NCBI RefSeq assembly: GCF_051594765.1
Contig: NZ_JBPPGJ010000004.1
Location: 124,001-188,000 of the forward strand
Reading direction: 5' to 3'
Length of the DNA: 64,000 nt
DNA from: Paenibacillus_AR sp051594765
Lineage (GTDB): Bacteria > Bacillota > Bacilli > Paenibacillales > NBRC-103111
The notes below the pieces were generated by a model that worked only from the letters and a program-made list of their open reading frames with translations, was not told where the DNA came from and searched no databases. Every line of letters begins with the position of its first letter. Within the stretch, counting starts at the first letter, position 1. Made by a program: the position numbers and the translations under genes. Positions 40,032 through 47,830 of the stretch are shown here, in pieces.

Positions 40032-42563
40032 ATGAAGAAAATATGGACAATCCTATGGATTTTATTGATTTGGAGCTTAGGCGTGGGCACGCTGAATGCG
40101 GCTCCGGCCCTTCCGGACCGTACCGGTTCCGTCTCGGACCAGGCGGGCTTATTCCCGAAGGACAAGCTGAAGTCGCTGGAGTCGAGCGCCACCGGGGCCG
40201 GCTACACCTTCTACATCTTGACCCTGGATTCCCTGGACGGGGAAAATCCGGCCGCGCTGGCCACCGCCGCGTACGAGAAGTGGAAGCTGCAGGAGAACGA
40301 CATTCTCCTGCTCCTGGCAAACCGGGAACACCGGATCGAGATGAACTTCAAGAACAGCAGCCTGCAGAAGCGGCTGGATGCTCTGCCGCCGGATTACGAC
40401 CGCGACGGTGTGACGAACGAGACCAAGCTGGACGAATTCGTCACGGTCCACTTCATCCCGTCGGCGAAGGCCGGTGACTATGTCCGGGCGGCCATCCAAC
40501 TGATGGATGCGACCCGCCGCCTGCCGGAGCCCGCTGCTTCGGCACCTGTCATGCCTGCGGCACCGGCGGCTCCAGCTGCGCCGGTTGCCCCCGTTGCTCC
40601 CGCGTCTCCTGCAGCCCCGGGCGTCCCCGTCGCGCCGGTAACGGACGGCGTACCCGTTCCGGCTTCGAGTCCCTTCTCGTACGCACAGGCCGGACTGTTC
40701 CTGGCCGGCTGTGCTGCGGCCGTGCTGGCCGTGTGGGCGGCTGCCGCCTGGTTCATGCAGCGCAGGATTCGGCGGCTCAAGGACCGGGGCACCCGCCTCC
40801 TCGTGAGCTTGGCCCGGATCCAGGAGGAGCTGCGGCCGTTCCACGGCTTGTCCGAAGGCACCACCGCCCGTCTGTCCGAGAAGCTTGGCCAGGAGCTGGC
40901 CCAGCTGATGATCCGGGTCTCCGATTGGGAGGCACAGCGGGAACAGTCCTCCGGCTATACGCTGTTGCCGGCCCGATGGTCCTCCTCCTATGCCCGGCTG
41001 ACCGGAGAGCTGGACCAGCTGGAGGCGGCGGCGGCCCAAGCGGACCGCGAAACGGCGGCGATCGTCGAAGCGGACCGCAGCGTCAAGGAGCAGCTCCAAG
41101 CACTCCGGGAGGATCTGGCCAAGCTGGTGGCGGACCTGCAGCGGATCTCGGCGGAGACGGGCTTCCCCCTTCCTGTGCTCCGGACCGAAGCGGAAGGACT
41201 TCTCGAGGAGCATGCACGGGCCGATGCGCTGAAGCTCTTCGACCCTGTGGAAGCGGTGCAGGCGGCTCAAGGTCTGGCGGAGCGGTTATCCGCCGCCAGA
41301 AGGCTGCTGGAGGCGGTGCTTCCGCACCGGGAGAAGTACCATGCCTACCCGTCCGCTATGGCCGACGCCCGGAAACGGATCGACGCGTTGACGCAGGAGC
41401 ATGGAATCAACATCGCCGTGGGCCGCCTGAAGCCCCATTCCCATCTGGAGCAGGCAGCGCAGCTCATGGAGCAGCTGTGGACGAAGCTTCAGGAGGGCGA
41501 TATGCACCCGGTCATCAAGCTGGGAGAGGAGGCGGACCGGTTGCTGTCCGACGCCGTGTCCGTAACGGAACGCCAGGTCCGGCTGAAGGAGCAGAATGCG
41601 GGCGATCTCGGGACCATCGGGAGCCGCTCGGAGCAGCTTCGGTCCCAATGGCCCCCGCTGAATGAAGGGCTGGCGCGGGTGCGCAGGGAATATGATCCCT
41701 CCCATTGGACGGAACTGGATGCCGGGGAGAAGGACATGCGCAGGCTGCTGGAAGCCGCCGTTGCCGGGCTGCCGGAGATTCGGGAGCTGACGGCTGATAG
41801 CCGTCAGGAATACGATCTGGCGAGGACCGCCTTGGACCGGCATCTTGCGGAGCTGCATGAATCCGAACGGCTTAGCGGATGGATCAGGGACGAGATCGCC
41901 GGGCTGGACCGACGGCTTGCCGAAGCGGCGGGCCGGGCGGAGCAGCTTCGCCGCCTGCAGCAGGATACCCGGAACATGATCCGGCACGAGAGCCTGCCGG
42001 TGAACGAGGGCTGGAAGCGGCAGCTGGCATATCTGGAGGAGGCGGACCACCAGGTCGATGAGGCGTTGGGCCGTTCGCCCCGCCGCCTCGACCGTATCGA
42101 GGATACGCTGGAGGAATACCGGAAGGAAGCGGAATCGCTCCGTCATTCCGTGGAGCGGATGGCCGAAGAGAAGCGAGATGCGGAGCGTCGCTACCGGGAG
42201 GCGCTGGCCCGCTACCGGTCCGTATCCGCCCGGGCGGGATCCAGAATCCGCCTCGGCGCCTCAGACGGCCAGCTCTCCTCCGCGGAAAGCGACATTGGCC
42301 GGCTGATGGCCTTGGGCTTATTTGCCGAAGCGATGAGCCGAATCTCGGAGGTGGATAGTCTGGCGGATCGGCTGGACCGCGAATACCGGCAGCTCCTGGA
42401 GGCCGAGGAGGCCGAGCGCCGCAGACAGGAGCAGGAGCGCCAGGCCCAATCGCAATCCTCCGGCGGCAGCTCCTGGGATTCGGGAAGCTCCGGCAGCTCG
42501 GATAGCGGCAGCTCCGGCGAAAGCTCGGACAGCGGCAATTCCTCCGGCGGCTCCAACTGGTAA
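40032..42563 (+). CDS. TPM-domain membrane protein with long coiled coil
   Basis: 843 residues. A signal peptide (MKKIWTILWILLIWSLGVGT, cleavage near NAAPA) precedes a TPM domain (residues about 28-165). That domain includes VSDQAGLFPKDKLKSLES, YTFYILTLDSL and NDILLLLANREHRIEMNF, an extracytoplasmic fold with phosphatase or chaperone-like roles. A Pro/Ala/Val-rich linker (APAAPAAPVAPVAPASPAAP, about 172-205) leads to one membrane helix (AGLFLAGCAAAVLAVWAAAA). About 550 residues of cytoplasmic coiled coil follow, with a Ser/Gly-rich tail (SGSSDSGSSGESSDSGNSSG). GGAGG lies 7 nt before ATG 40032. Gene position, divergent from hflK, suggests a joint function with the HflKC/AAA/TPR unit. Confidence 0.82.
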   Translation: MKKIWTILWILLIWSLGVGTLNAAPALPDRTGSVSDQAGLFPKDKLKSLESSATGAGYTFYILTLDSLDGENPAALATAAYEKWKLQENDILLLLANREHRIEMNFKNSSLQKRLDALPPDYDRDGVTNETKLDEFVTVHFIPSAKAGDYVRAAIQLMDATRRLPEPAASAPVMPAAPAAPAAPVAPVAPASPAAPGVPVAPVTDGVPVPASSPFSYAQAGLFLAGCAAAVLAVWAAAAWFMQRRIRRLKDRGTRLLVSLARIQEELRPFHGLSEGTTARLSEKLGQELAQLMIRVSDWEAQREQSSGYTLLPARWSSSYARLTGELDQLEAAAAQADRETAAIVEADRSVKEQLQALREDLAKLVADLQRISAETGFPLPVLRTEAEGLLEEHARADALKLFDPVEAVQAAQGLAERLSAARRLLEAVLPHREKYHAYPSAMADARKRIDALTQEHGINIAVGRLKPHSHLEQAAQLMEQLWTKLQEGDMHPVIKLGEEADRLLSDAVSVTERQVRLKEQNAGDLGTIGSRSEQLRSQWPPLNEGLARVRREYDPSHWTELDAGEKDMRRLLEAAVAGLPEIRELTADSRQEYDLARTALDRHLAELHESERLSGWIRDEIAGLDRRLAEAAGRAEQLRRLQQDTRNMIRHESLPVNEGWKRQLAYLEEADHQVDEALGRSPRRLDRIEDTLEEYRKEAESLRHSVERMAEEKRDAERRYREALARYRSVSARAGSRIRLGASDGQLSSAESDIGRLMALGLFAEAMSRISEVDSLADRLDREYRQLLEAEEAERRRQEQERQAQSQSSGGSSWDSGSSGSSDSGSSGESSDSGNSSGGSNW

Positions 42564-42570
42564 CGAAAGG

Positions 42571-42617
42571 AACACCCCCTCGATCCCATGAAGTCCTGGG
42601 TTCGAGGGGGTGTTTTT
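42571..42617. terminator. Strong bidirectional terminator
   Basis: AACACCCCCTCGA (42571-42583) pairs with TCGAGGGGGTGTT (42602-42614), with an inner CCCA/TGGG stem and a following T-run. It separates the TPM gene from the convergent dehydrogenase operon. Confidence 0.85.
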
Positions 42618-42637
42618 CTGTTCGCATGCGTGGAACC

Positions 42638-43729
42638 TTAGTACGTCCAAGCCTCCACCTGCCGGATCGCTTCGGCCAGACTCTCTCCGGTCACAGGGAA
42701 CGGCATGTTGGCCATGGTGCCTTCGGGGGAGAGGGACACTCGGATGAGCTCCTCCATCTCCCGGCCGGTCAGGGGACGATCGAGTCCCATGTCACGCAGC
42801 TTCACCGGCAGCCCGATACTGCGGTAGAAGCCGGTCAGCTCGCGGATCTCCTCCTCAGGCCGACGCTCCAAGGCCAGCTGGACCAGGATGCCGTAGGCCA
42901 CCTTCTCCCCATGGTAAGCGGCATGCATCTCCGGGAGCGTCGTCAGCCCATTGTGCACGGCGTGAGCCGCTGCGGAGCGGCAGTTGTCCTCGCCCAGCCC
43001 GCCGACCATGCCGCTGAACAGGATCACCGCGTCGATCACCCGCTGAAGCTCCGGCGTAGGCCGCTGGGCACGGGCATCCTCCAGCGCTTGTTCACTGTCC
43101 GCCAGCAGCGTGTCGAAGATCAGCTTGGCCGTCTGCACCCCGCCGATGGTGGGCAGATTCTGCGGCTTCCCGGTGGAGCAGGCCTTGGACTCCACCCACT
43201 TGGCGATGGTATCCCCGATGCCGGCTGCCAGATAGCGGGGCGGCGCCGCAGCGATCACCTCTGTATCCACCAGCGTGAGCAGCGTATTCCGGTAAAAGAC
43301 GGGGAAGTCCATATAGACGCCTTCCTCCGTGTACATGATGGACAAGTTCGTCACCGGGGCGCAGGTGGCTGCCAGGGTGGGGATCGTCACCAGCGGAAGG
43401 GACAGATCATTGGCCAGCTTCTTGGCGGTATCGGTAACCTTGCCGGCGCCGACTCCCACGATCAGCTCCGTGCCGGGCTCCACCAGCTGCTTCAGCCGGT
43501 CCGCCTCGCCGTAGGTACACTCGCCGCCATAGCGCTCGACCCGGTAGTTGATCCCGGCCCGCTCCAGACTGTCCGCCAGCTTGGCTCCGGCAGCCTCCCA
43601 AGACTTGACGCCTGTTACGAGGAACACCTTGCGGCCGAACCGGGAGATCCACTCCCCCGCCCGTCCGATCAAGCCCGGCTCCTGAATATAGGCATTCGGC
43701 GTTCCCGCCACATAATGCGATCCCTGCAT
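42638..43729 (-). CDS. Iron-containing alcohol / glycerol dehydrogenase-like protein
   Basis: 363 residues of the GldA-type family. The NAD-binding part has ELIVGVGAGKVTDTAKKLAN (the GGGk/GVGaGKv/tD motif), and the metal ligands are Asp in AAGIGDTIAKWVES and His in SAAAHAVHNGL and AAYHGEKVAYG. It probably oxidises glycerol or a related polyol with NAD. AAGGAGG lies 8 nt before ATG 43729, and this SD overlaps the end of the upstream dehydrogenase gene, so they form an operon. The open frame upstream to 43882 is spurious. Confidence 0.9.
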   Translation of the reverse strand: MQGSHYVAGTPNAYIQEPGLIGRAGEWISRFGRKVFLVTGVKSWEAAGAKLADSLERAGINYRVERYGGECTYGEADRLKQLVEPGTELIVGVGAGKVTDTAKKLANDLSLPLVTIPTLAATCAPVTNLSIMYTEEGVYMDFPVFYRNTLLTLVDTEVIAAAPPRYLAAGIGDTIAKWVESKACSTGKPQNLPTIGGVQTAKLIFDTLLADSEQALEDARAQRPTPELQRVIDAVILFSGMVGGLGEDNCRSAAAHAVHNGLTTLPEMHAAYHGEKVAYGILVQLALERRPEEEIRELTGFYRSIGLPVKLRDMGLDRPLTGREMEELIRVSLSPEGTMANMPFPVTGESLAEAIRQVEAWTY

Positions 43730-43742
43730 GTTGGCATCCTCC

Positions 43743-44831
43743 TTAAGATAGATCCGGTACCCAGCTCTGCGTGACCGACTGTACGGCTTCCCCGGATTGA
43801 ATGGCTTGCTCCATGAGCATATAGAAATAATGATCCTGCGACGCCTCCGGCAGCCCGTAAAATTCCGGTCCGCCCGCCGCATAATCCGCCATCTTCATCA
43901 TGCATACGGCTACGGCAATCTCATCGTCGGAGAGTCGGGCCGGCACCGCGGGATTGCGGTACACCCACTTGTCTCCCGCCAGGATCCCCTGGAGGTGGAA
44001 GCCCTCCATGTTGCCGTCCTCGCCCTTGTTGATCCGCATCAGCTCCAGATGCACCGGGGTTGCGTGATCCTCCAGCCAGCTGATCCGATTGTCATAGATT
44101 TCTCCCCGTTCGCCCCGCACATTCACATGGTTGGACCGGATCCAGGAGCGATGCTGATCCTTCTCAAAGTCGAAGATCCCCAATTGTCCACCGTCGAATT
44201 CCAGCCAAGCCAGATCCCGCTCTACGGTAATGAGCTTGTCCTCTGCCGGTGGCCCGGATCTCCCCGGTCCGTTCACCATCGGATGATGGAAGCGGGCGGC
44301 CCGGATCCTCGCATTCTCGAATCCGGCGCCGAGCAGCTTGCGCATGAGGCTGATCCCGTGGTACCCATGGGACTTGGACACGCAGCACTGGGTGATGCGG
44401 CCCAATTTCCCGGAATGGGCCAGTGCGATCTGCGCCGCATGCTGGGGCTGGTATTGATACTGCTCCGCCACCTGGATCCGGGCTCCCGCCCGGGTCAGCT
44501 CATGGAGCGCCAGCAGCCCCGGCAGATCCGGCGCCGGCGGGGTCTCCGCCAGTGCGGGGATCCCCCGGTCCGCCAACTCCTGCAGGAAGCCGGGACTGGC
44601 CGGCCGGGAAACGGACACGATAACGAACGCCGGCCTCTGCCGGTCCAGGAGCTCGGCCAGGGTTCGGTATGCCGGAACCCCCCATTTTTCCTCGAAGGCC
44701 CTTCCCTTCTCTTCATCCCGCAGCACCACCCCGCACAGATGGAACCGCCGGGGCATCGCTTGGGCGATCCGGACGAAGAACTCGGCCCGGAAGCCCCCGC
44801 CAATGATGGCAAATGCCGTAGCCGCAGACAT
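43743..44831 (-). CDS. Gfo/Idh/MocA family oxidoreductase
   Basis: 362 residues. The N-terminal Rossmann motif is FAIIGGGFRAEFFVRIAQ. The position usually occupied by EKP reads ALAETPPAPDL, so the conserved lysine is replaced, which is unusual and hints at a changed activity. The second domain has HPMVNGPGRSGPPAEDKLIT. GGGAGG lies 7 nt before ATG 44831. It is cotranscribed with the GldA-like gene 13 nt downstream. A perfect palindrome lies 31 nt upstream of the start and probably regulates the pair. Confidence 0.85.
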   Translation of the reverse strand: MSAATAFAIIGGGFRAEFFVRIAQAMPRRFHLCGVVLRDEEKGRAFEEKWGVPAYRTLAELLDRQRPAFVIVSVSRPASPGFLQELADRGIPALAETPPAPDLPGLLALHELTRAGARIQVAEQYQYQPQHAAQIALAHSGKLGRITQCCVSKSHGYHGISLMRKLLGAGFENARIRAARFHHPMVNGPGRSGPPAEDKLITVERDLAWLEFDGGQLGIFDFEKDQHRSWIRSNHVNVRGERGEIYDNRISWLEDHATPVHLELMRINKGEDGNMEGFHLQGILAGDKWVYRNPAVPARLSDDEIAVAVCMMKMADYAAGGPEFYGLPEASQDHYFYMLMEQAIQSGEAVQSVTQSWVPDLS

Positions 44832-44861
44832 AGTTAACCTCCCTCTACCTGTTCAAACTCC

Positions 44862-44883
44862 GTATATTCGAGCATGAATATAC
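44862..44883. promoter_or_regulatory. Operator-like perfect inverted repeat upstream of dehydrogenase operon
   Basis: GTATATTC (44862-44869) and GAATATAC (44876-44883) are exact complements separated by 6 nt, within the 5' leader or promoter zone of the minus-strand operon. No regulator gene of the matching type is adjacent. The stretch up to 45001 is A/T-rich and contains another 7-bp inverted repeat, TCGATGG/CCATCGA (44964-44990). Confidence 0.55.
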
Positions 44884-45001
44884 TATGCTTCATCGGAATT
44901 ATCATCTGAAAACGTGTACAATTATATTATAACGTATTTATATGGCGGTTGCTTGATTGTTTTTCGATGGATACCGGACTGAACCATCGACCGGACCGAA
45001 C

Positions 45002-45030
45002 TGGACCTGCTCTGCCGATTCCCCTATAGT
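45002..45030 (+). promoter_or_regulatory. Promoter of the two-component/ABC operon
   Basis: TGGACC, 17 nt, TATAGT. It lies about 47 nt before the response-regulator start. Confidence 0.6.
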
Positions 45031-45076
45031 AAGAAATATCCATCCCTACCCATTATGGACAAAGGAAGATTCTTCT

Positions 45077-45787
45077 ATGACCCGAATATTGCTGGTGGAA
45101 GACGACGAATTGCTGGCGGAAGGATTGATTTTCGCCTTAACCAAGGAGCTCTATGAGACCGACCGGGCAGGCTCCGTTGCGGAAGCCAAAGCCCATCTGG
45201 CTGCCTCCCCCTACGATCTCGCGCTGCTGGACGTCATGCTCCCGGACGGTACAGGCTTCGAGCTGTGCCGTCATGTCCGCAGCTTCTCCCGGATGCCCAT
45301 CCTGTTCCTCACGGCATGCGACGAAGAGGTGAATGTGGTGCAAGGGCTGGAGCTGGGCGGCGACGATTACATCACGAAGCCGTTCCGGCTCCGGGAGCTG
45401 CTCTCCCGAATCAAGGCCATTCTTCGCAGAGCTCAGCCCCATGAATCCCAGGCCGACGCTGGAGGCTTGCTGAGCGCGGGAGCCGTTACGCTCCGGCTGT
45501 TGGATACGAAGGTATTCAAGCACGGTACGGAGGTAAATTTGACTCCGGTGGAATTTCGCCTGTTGGCCCTGCTTCTGAAGCACCCGGGCATGACGCTGAC
45601 CCGTGCGCAGCTGTTGGACAAGCTGTGGGATGAACAGGGGGAATTCGTAGACGACAATACGCTGTCCGTCCATGTCCGGCGCCTAAGGGAGAAGCTTGAG
45701 GACGATCCCTCCCATCCTCAGCTCATCACGACGGTCCGGGGAATCGGTTACCGTCTGGAGACGGGGGGTGCCGGTCATCATGTCTGA
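45077..45787 (+). CDS. OmpR-family response regulator
   Basis: 236 residues. The receiver has acidic residues EDDE at 8-11, the phospho-acceptor Asp52 in LALLDVMLPDGTGF and Lys in GGDDYITKPFRLRELL. The winged helix shows NLTPVEFRLLALLL and DDNTLSVHVRRLREKLED, with RGIGYRLE at the end. ATG 45077 has AAAGGAAG 8 nt upstream. The stop overlaps the kinase start, and the ABC transporter genes follow, so it most likely controls the transporter promoter at 47061-47136. This arrangement is typical of peptide-antibiotic sensing and resistance modules. Confidence 0.92.
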   Translation: MTRILLVEDDELLAEGLIFALTKELYETDRAGSVAEAKAHLAASPYDLALLDVMLPDGTGFELCRHVRSFSRMPILFLTACDEEVNVVQGLELGGDDYITKPFRLRELLSRIKAILRRAQPHESQADAGGLLSAGAVTLRLLDTKVFKHGTEVNLTPVEFRLLALLLKHPGMTLTRAQLLDKLWDEQGEFVDDNTLSVHVRRLREKLEDDPSHPQLITTVRGIGYRLETGGAGHHV

Positions 45788-47075
45788 CGCGCCGCACTCT
45801 CTTCGAACCCAGAGCGCCCTGCCGCTCTGGGTCAACCCGGAGTTCCGGAGCTTCGCCAAGCGGCTGCTAGTGATGACCTTGGTCCTGATCTTCCTTGCCC
45901 AAGGGCTCTGGTGGCTCATGATAGAGCACGAGCACCAGCGCCGGATATCCCGGGACTTGTCGGTCATCGGACAGCTGGCCCTCCAGCATCCCGAATGGAG
46001 CGGAGATATTGCCCGAGCCTTCGCCCGGGAAGCCTCTCCGGAGGAGATGGCCGCAGGAGAAGCAGCCGCACGGGCCTTCGGGCTCGACCGCTCCCTTCCC
46101 CTTCGGACGGACCGGGATATGACCCGGCTCCTGTGGAGAGGGGCGGCCGGCCTTATGGCGGCGGAGCTCCTCTTAGCAGCGCTCCTGCTGGGAGCGGCAG
46201 GCCGTTCCTTCCGCACCCTCTATCGAACGGCTTCCACCTACGCGCATTGGGCCGAGCGGATCGTAGAGGGTGATTTCCGCACGGAGTGGGTCCGCCCCGC
46301 GGAAGGGGTCTTCGCCAAGCTGGCGCACCAATTCCAGCTCATGTCCAACCGCATGGAGCTGACCTTGGAACGGCTGCGTCAAGAGAAGGAGGCCATGGAG
46401 CGCCTCCTCTCCGATATCTCACACCAGCTCAAGACGCCGCTGGCGGCTCTCCAGATGTTCATCGAGCTGGCCCAGGATGACGCTCTGCCGGCGGACCGGC
46501 GCAACGCCTTCCTGGCGAAGGGCGAGGCTCAGATCGGGAGAATGGACTGGCTCATCCGCCAGCTGCTGACCGTCGCCCGGCTGGAGGCCGGCTCCACCCG
46601 GCTGGAGATGAAGATGGGCTCCCTCCTCCCTTCCGTCCAGGAGGCTGCGGAAGCTTTCCGCGCCCGGGCGGTTCAGCTCGGGGTCGAGCTGTCGACCCAA
46701 TATGATCCGGGCAAAACCTACCTCCTTCCCCACGATTCCGCTTGGCTGGGAGAAGCTCTGGGCAATCTGATCAAGAATGCGCTTGAGCATACCCCAGCCG
46801 GAGGCCGTGTACAGGTACGGCTGGAGGAAACATCGGTCCTGACGCGTGTGGTGGTCACGGATACCGGAGAAGGGATTCCTCCGGAGGAGCTTCCCCGGGT
46901 GTTCGAGCGCTTCTACAAAGGCCGCTCCGCCTCGCCGGGAGGCGGAACCGGTATCGGGTTATCGCTGGCCAAGGCCATCGTTGAGCAGCATGGGGGCTTC
47001 CTCTCGGTGCGCAGCACCCCCGGAGCCGGCTCCGTGTTCACCGCAACCCTCCCCCGAAAGCTTACGGAATCGTAA
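45780..47075 (+). CDS. Two-component sensor histidine kinase
   Basis: 431 residues. TM1 (LLVMTLVLIFLAQGLWWLMI) and TM2 (GLMAAELLLAALLLGAAG) enclose a short extracytoplasmic loop of about 75 residues. HAMP-like and HisKA regions follow, the latter with LLSDISHQLKTPLAALQMF. HATPase_c has NLIKNALEHTP, DTGEGIPPEEL and GTGIGLSLAK. The ATG at 45780 lies within the response-regulator gene, overlapping it by 8 nt. The small sensor loop suggests that signals may come partly through the neighbouring transporter. Confidence 0.9.
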   Translation: MSDAPHSLRTQSALPLWVNPEFRSFAKRLLVMTLVLIFLAQGLWWLMIEHEHQRRISRDLSVIGQLALQHPEWSGDIARAFAREASPEEMAAGEAAARAFGLDRSLPLRTDRDMTRLLWRGAAGLMAAELLLAALLLGAAGRSFRTLYRTASTYAHWAERIVEGDFRTEWVRPAEGVFAKLAHQFQLMSNRMELTLERLRQEKEAMERLLSDISHQLKTPLAALQMFIELAQDDALPADRRNAFLAKGEAQIGRMDWLIRQLLTVARLEAGSTRLEMKMGSLLPSVQEAAEAFRARAVQLGVELSTQYDPGKTYLLPHDSAWLGEALGNLIKNALEHTPAGGRVQVRLEETSVLTRVVVTDTGEGIPPEELPRVFERFYKGRSASPGGGTGIGLSLAKAIVEQHGGFLSVRSTPGAGSVFTATLPRKLTES

Positions 47076-47136
47076 GGTACCGCGTCATCTGGACGTAAGG
47101 CGGGGCTGATAGGCTTAAGGCATCACCTTAAGGAGG
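47061..47136 (+). promoter_or_regulatory. Response-regulator-type repeats and SD-masking hairpin before ABC genes
   Basis: CTTACG-GAAT-CGTAAG (47061-47076) is a perfect inverted repeat that overlaps the end of the kinase gene. CGTAAGG recurs 23 bp later (47094-47100), a spacing of about two helical turns. Downstream, CTTAAGG (47114-47120) and CCTTAAG (47126-47132) form a 7-bp hairpin whose 3' arm covers the start of the AAGGAGG used by the ABC gene. The repeats look like a target of the upstream regulator; the hairpin could mask translation. Both roles are inference. Confidence 0.5.
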
Positions 47137-47146
47137 CATGACTGCC

Positions 47147-47830
47147 ATGAATATGGTTGAAACCATCGGATTGACCAAGTCCTACGGCAAAGGAGAGGCC
47201 CGGGTGGATGCCTTAAGCCGGGTGGACCTAACGATCAAGCAGGGAGAGTTCGCCGCCGTTATCGGCCCTAGCGGCTCGGGCAAGAGCACGCTGCTCCACC
47301 TGCTCGGAGGTCTGGACCGGCCTACCGAGGGCCAAGTGATCATCGGCGGCAAGGACATCTACAAGCTGCCCGAAGAGGAGCTGTCGATCTTCCGCCGCAG
47401 GCAGGTCGGGTTTATTTTCCAATCGTTCCACCTGGTTCCCGTCCTCTCGGCCGAGGAAAACATGCTCCTGCCTCTGATGCTGGACGGCAAGGACATCGAT
47501 CACGGCTATATGGAAGAGCTGCTGCGGATTCTGGGCTTAAGCGACCGGCGCAAGCATCTTCCGTCCGAGCTGTCGGGAGGCCAGCAGCAGCGGGTATCCA
47601 TCGGCAGGGCCTTAGCCTACAAGCCCTCCGTCATTCTTGCAGACGAGCCTACCGGGAATCTGGACCGCAAGAACAGCAAGGAAGTGCTGGATCTGCTCCG
47701 GCTGACCGTCACGAAGTACCATCAAACGCTGATCGTCATTACCCATGATCTGGAGATCGCTTCCCAAGCGGACCGCATCATCGGGATTGAGGACGGCCGG
47801 ATCGTCCGGAATGAGACGGTGCGCGCATGA
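47147..47830 (+). CDS. ABC transporter ATP-binding protein (MacB/LolD type)
   Basis: 227 residues. Walker A is IGPSGSGKSTLLHLLGG, the Q-loop VGFIFQSFHLVP, the signature LSGGQQQRVSIGRAL, Walker B VILADEPTGNLD and the H-loop VITHDLEIA. This is the type that pairs with FtsX/MacB permeases in antibiotic-peptide detoxification or lipoprotein release. ATG 47147 is 10 nt from AAGGAGG, while ATG 47138 is only 1 nt away. The stop overlaps the permease start (ATGA). Confidence 0.93.
   Translation: MNMVETIGLTKSYGKGEARVDALSRVDLTIKQGEFAAVIGPSGSGKSTLLHLLGGLDRPTEGQVIIGGKDIYKLPEEELSIFRRRQVGFIFQSFHLVPVLSAEENMLLPLMLDGKDIDHGYMEELLRILGLSDRRKHLPSELSGGQQQRVSIGRALAYKPSVILADEPTGNLDRKNSKEVLDLLRLTVTKYHQTLIVITHDLEIASQADRIIGIEDGRIVRNETVRA

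Noticed and set aside
39898..40320. N-terminal extension of HflK to 40320
   Set aside because: The extra 141 codons cross the divergent promoter and start of the TPM gene, are low-complexity, and an SD supports ATG 39897.
42590..42617. tRNA-like GGTTCGA sequence
   Set aside because: The GGTTCGAGGGGG stretch belongs to a perfect terminator hairpin; no acceptor or anticodon arms flank it.
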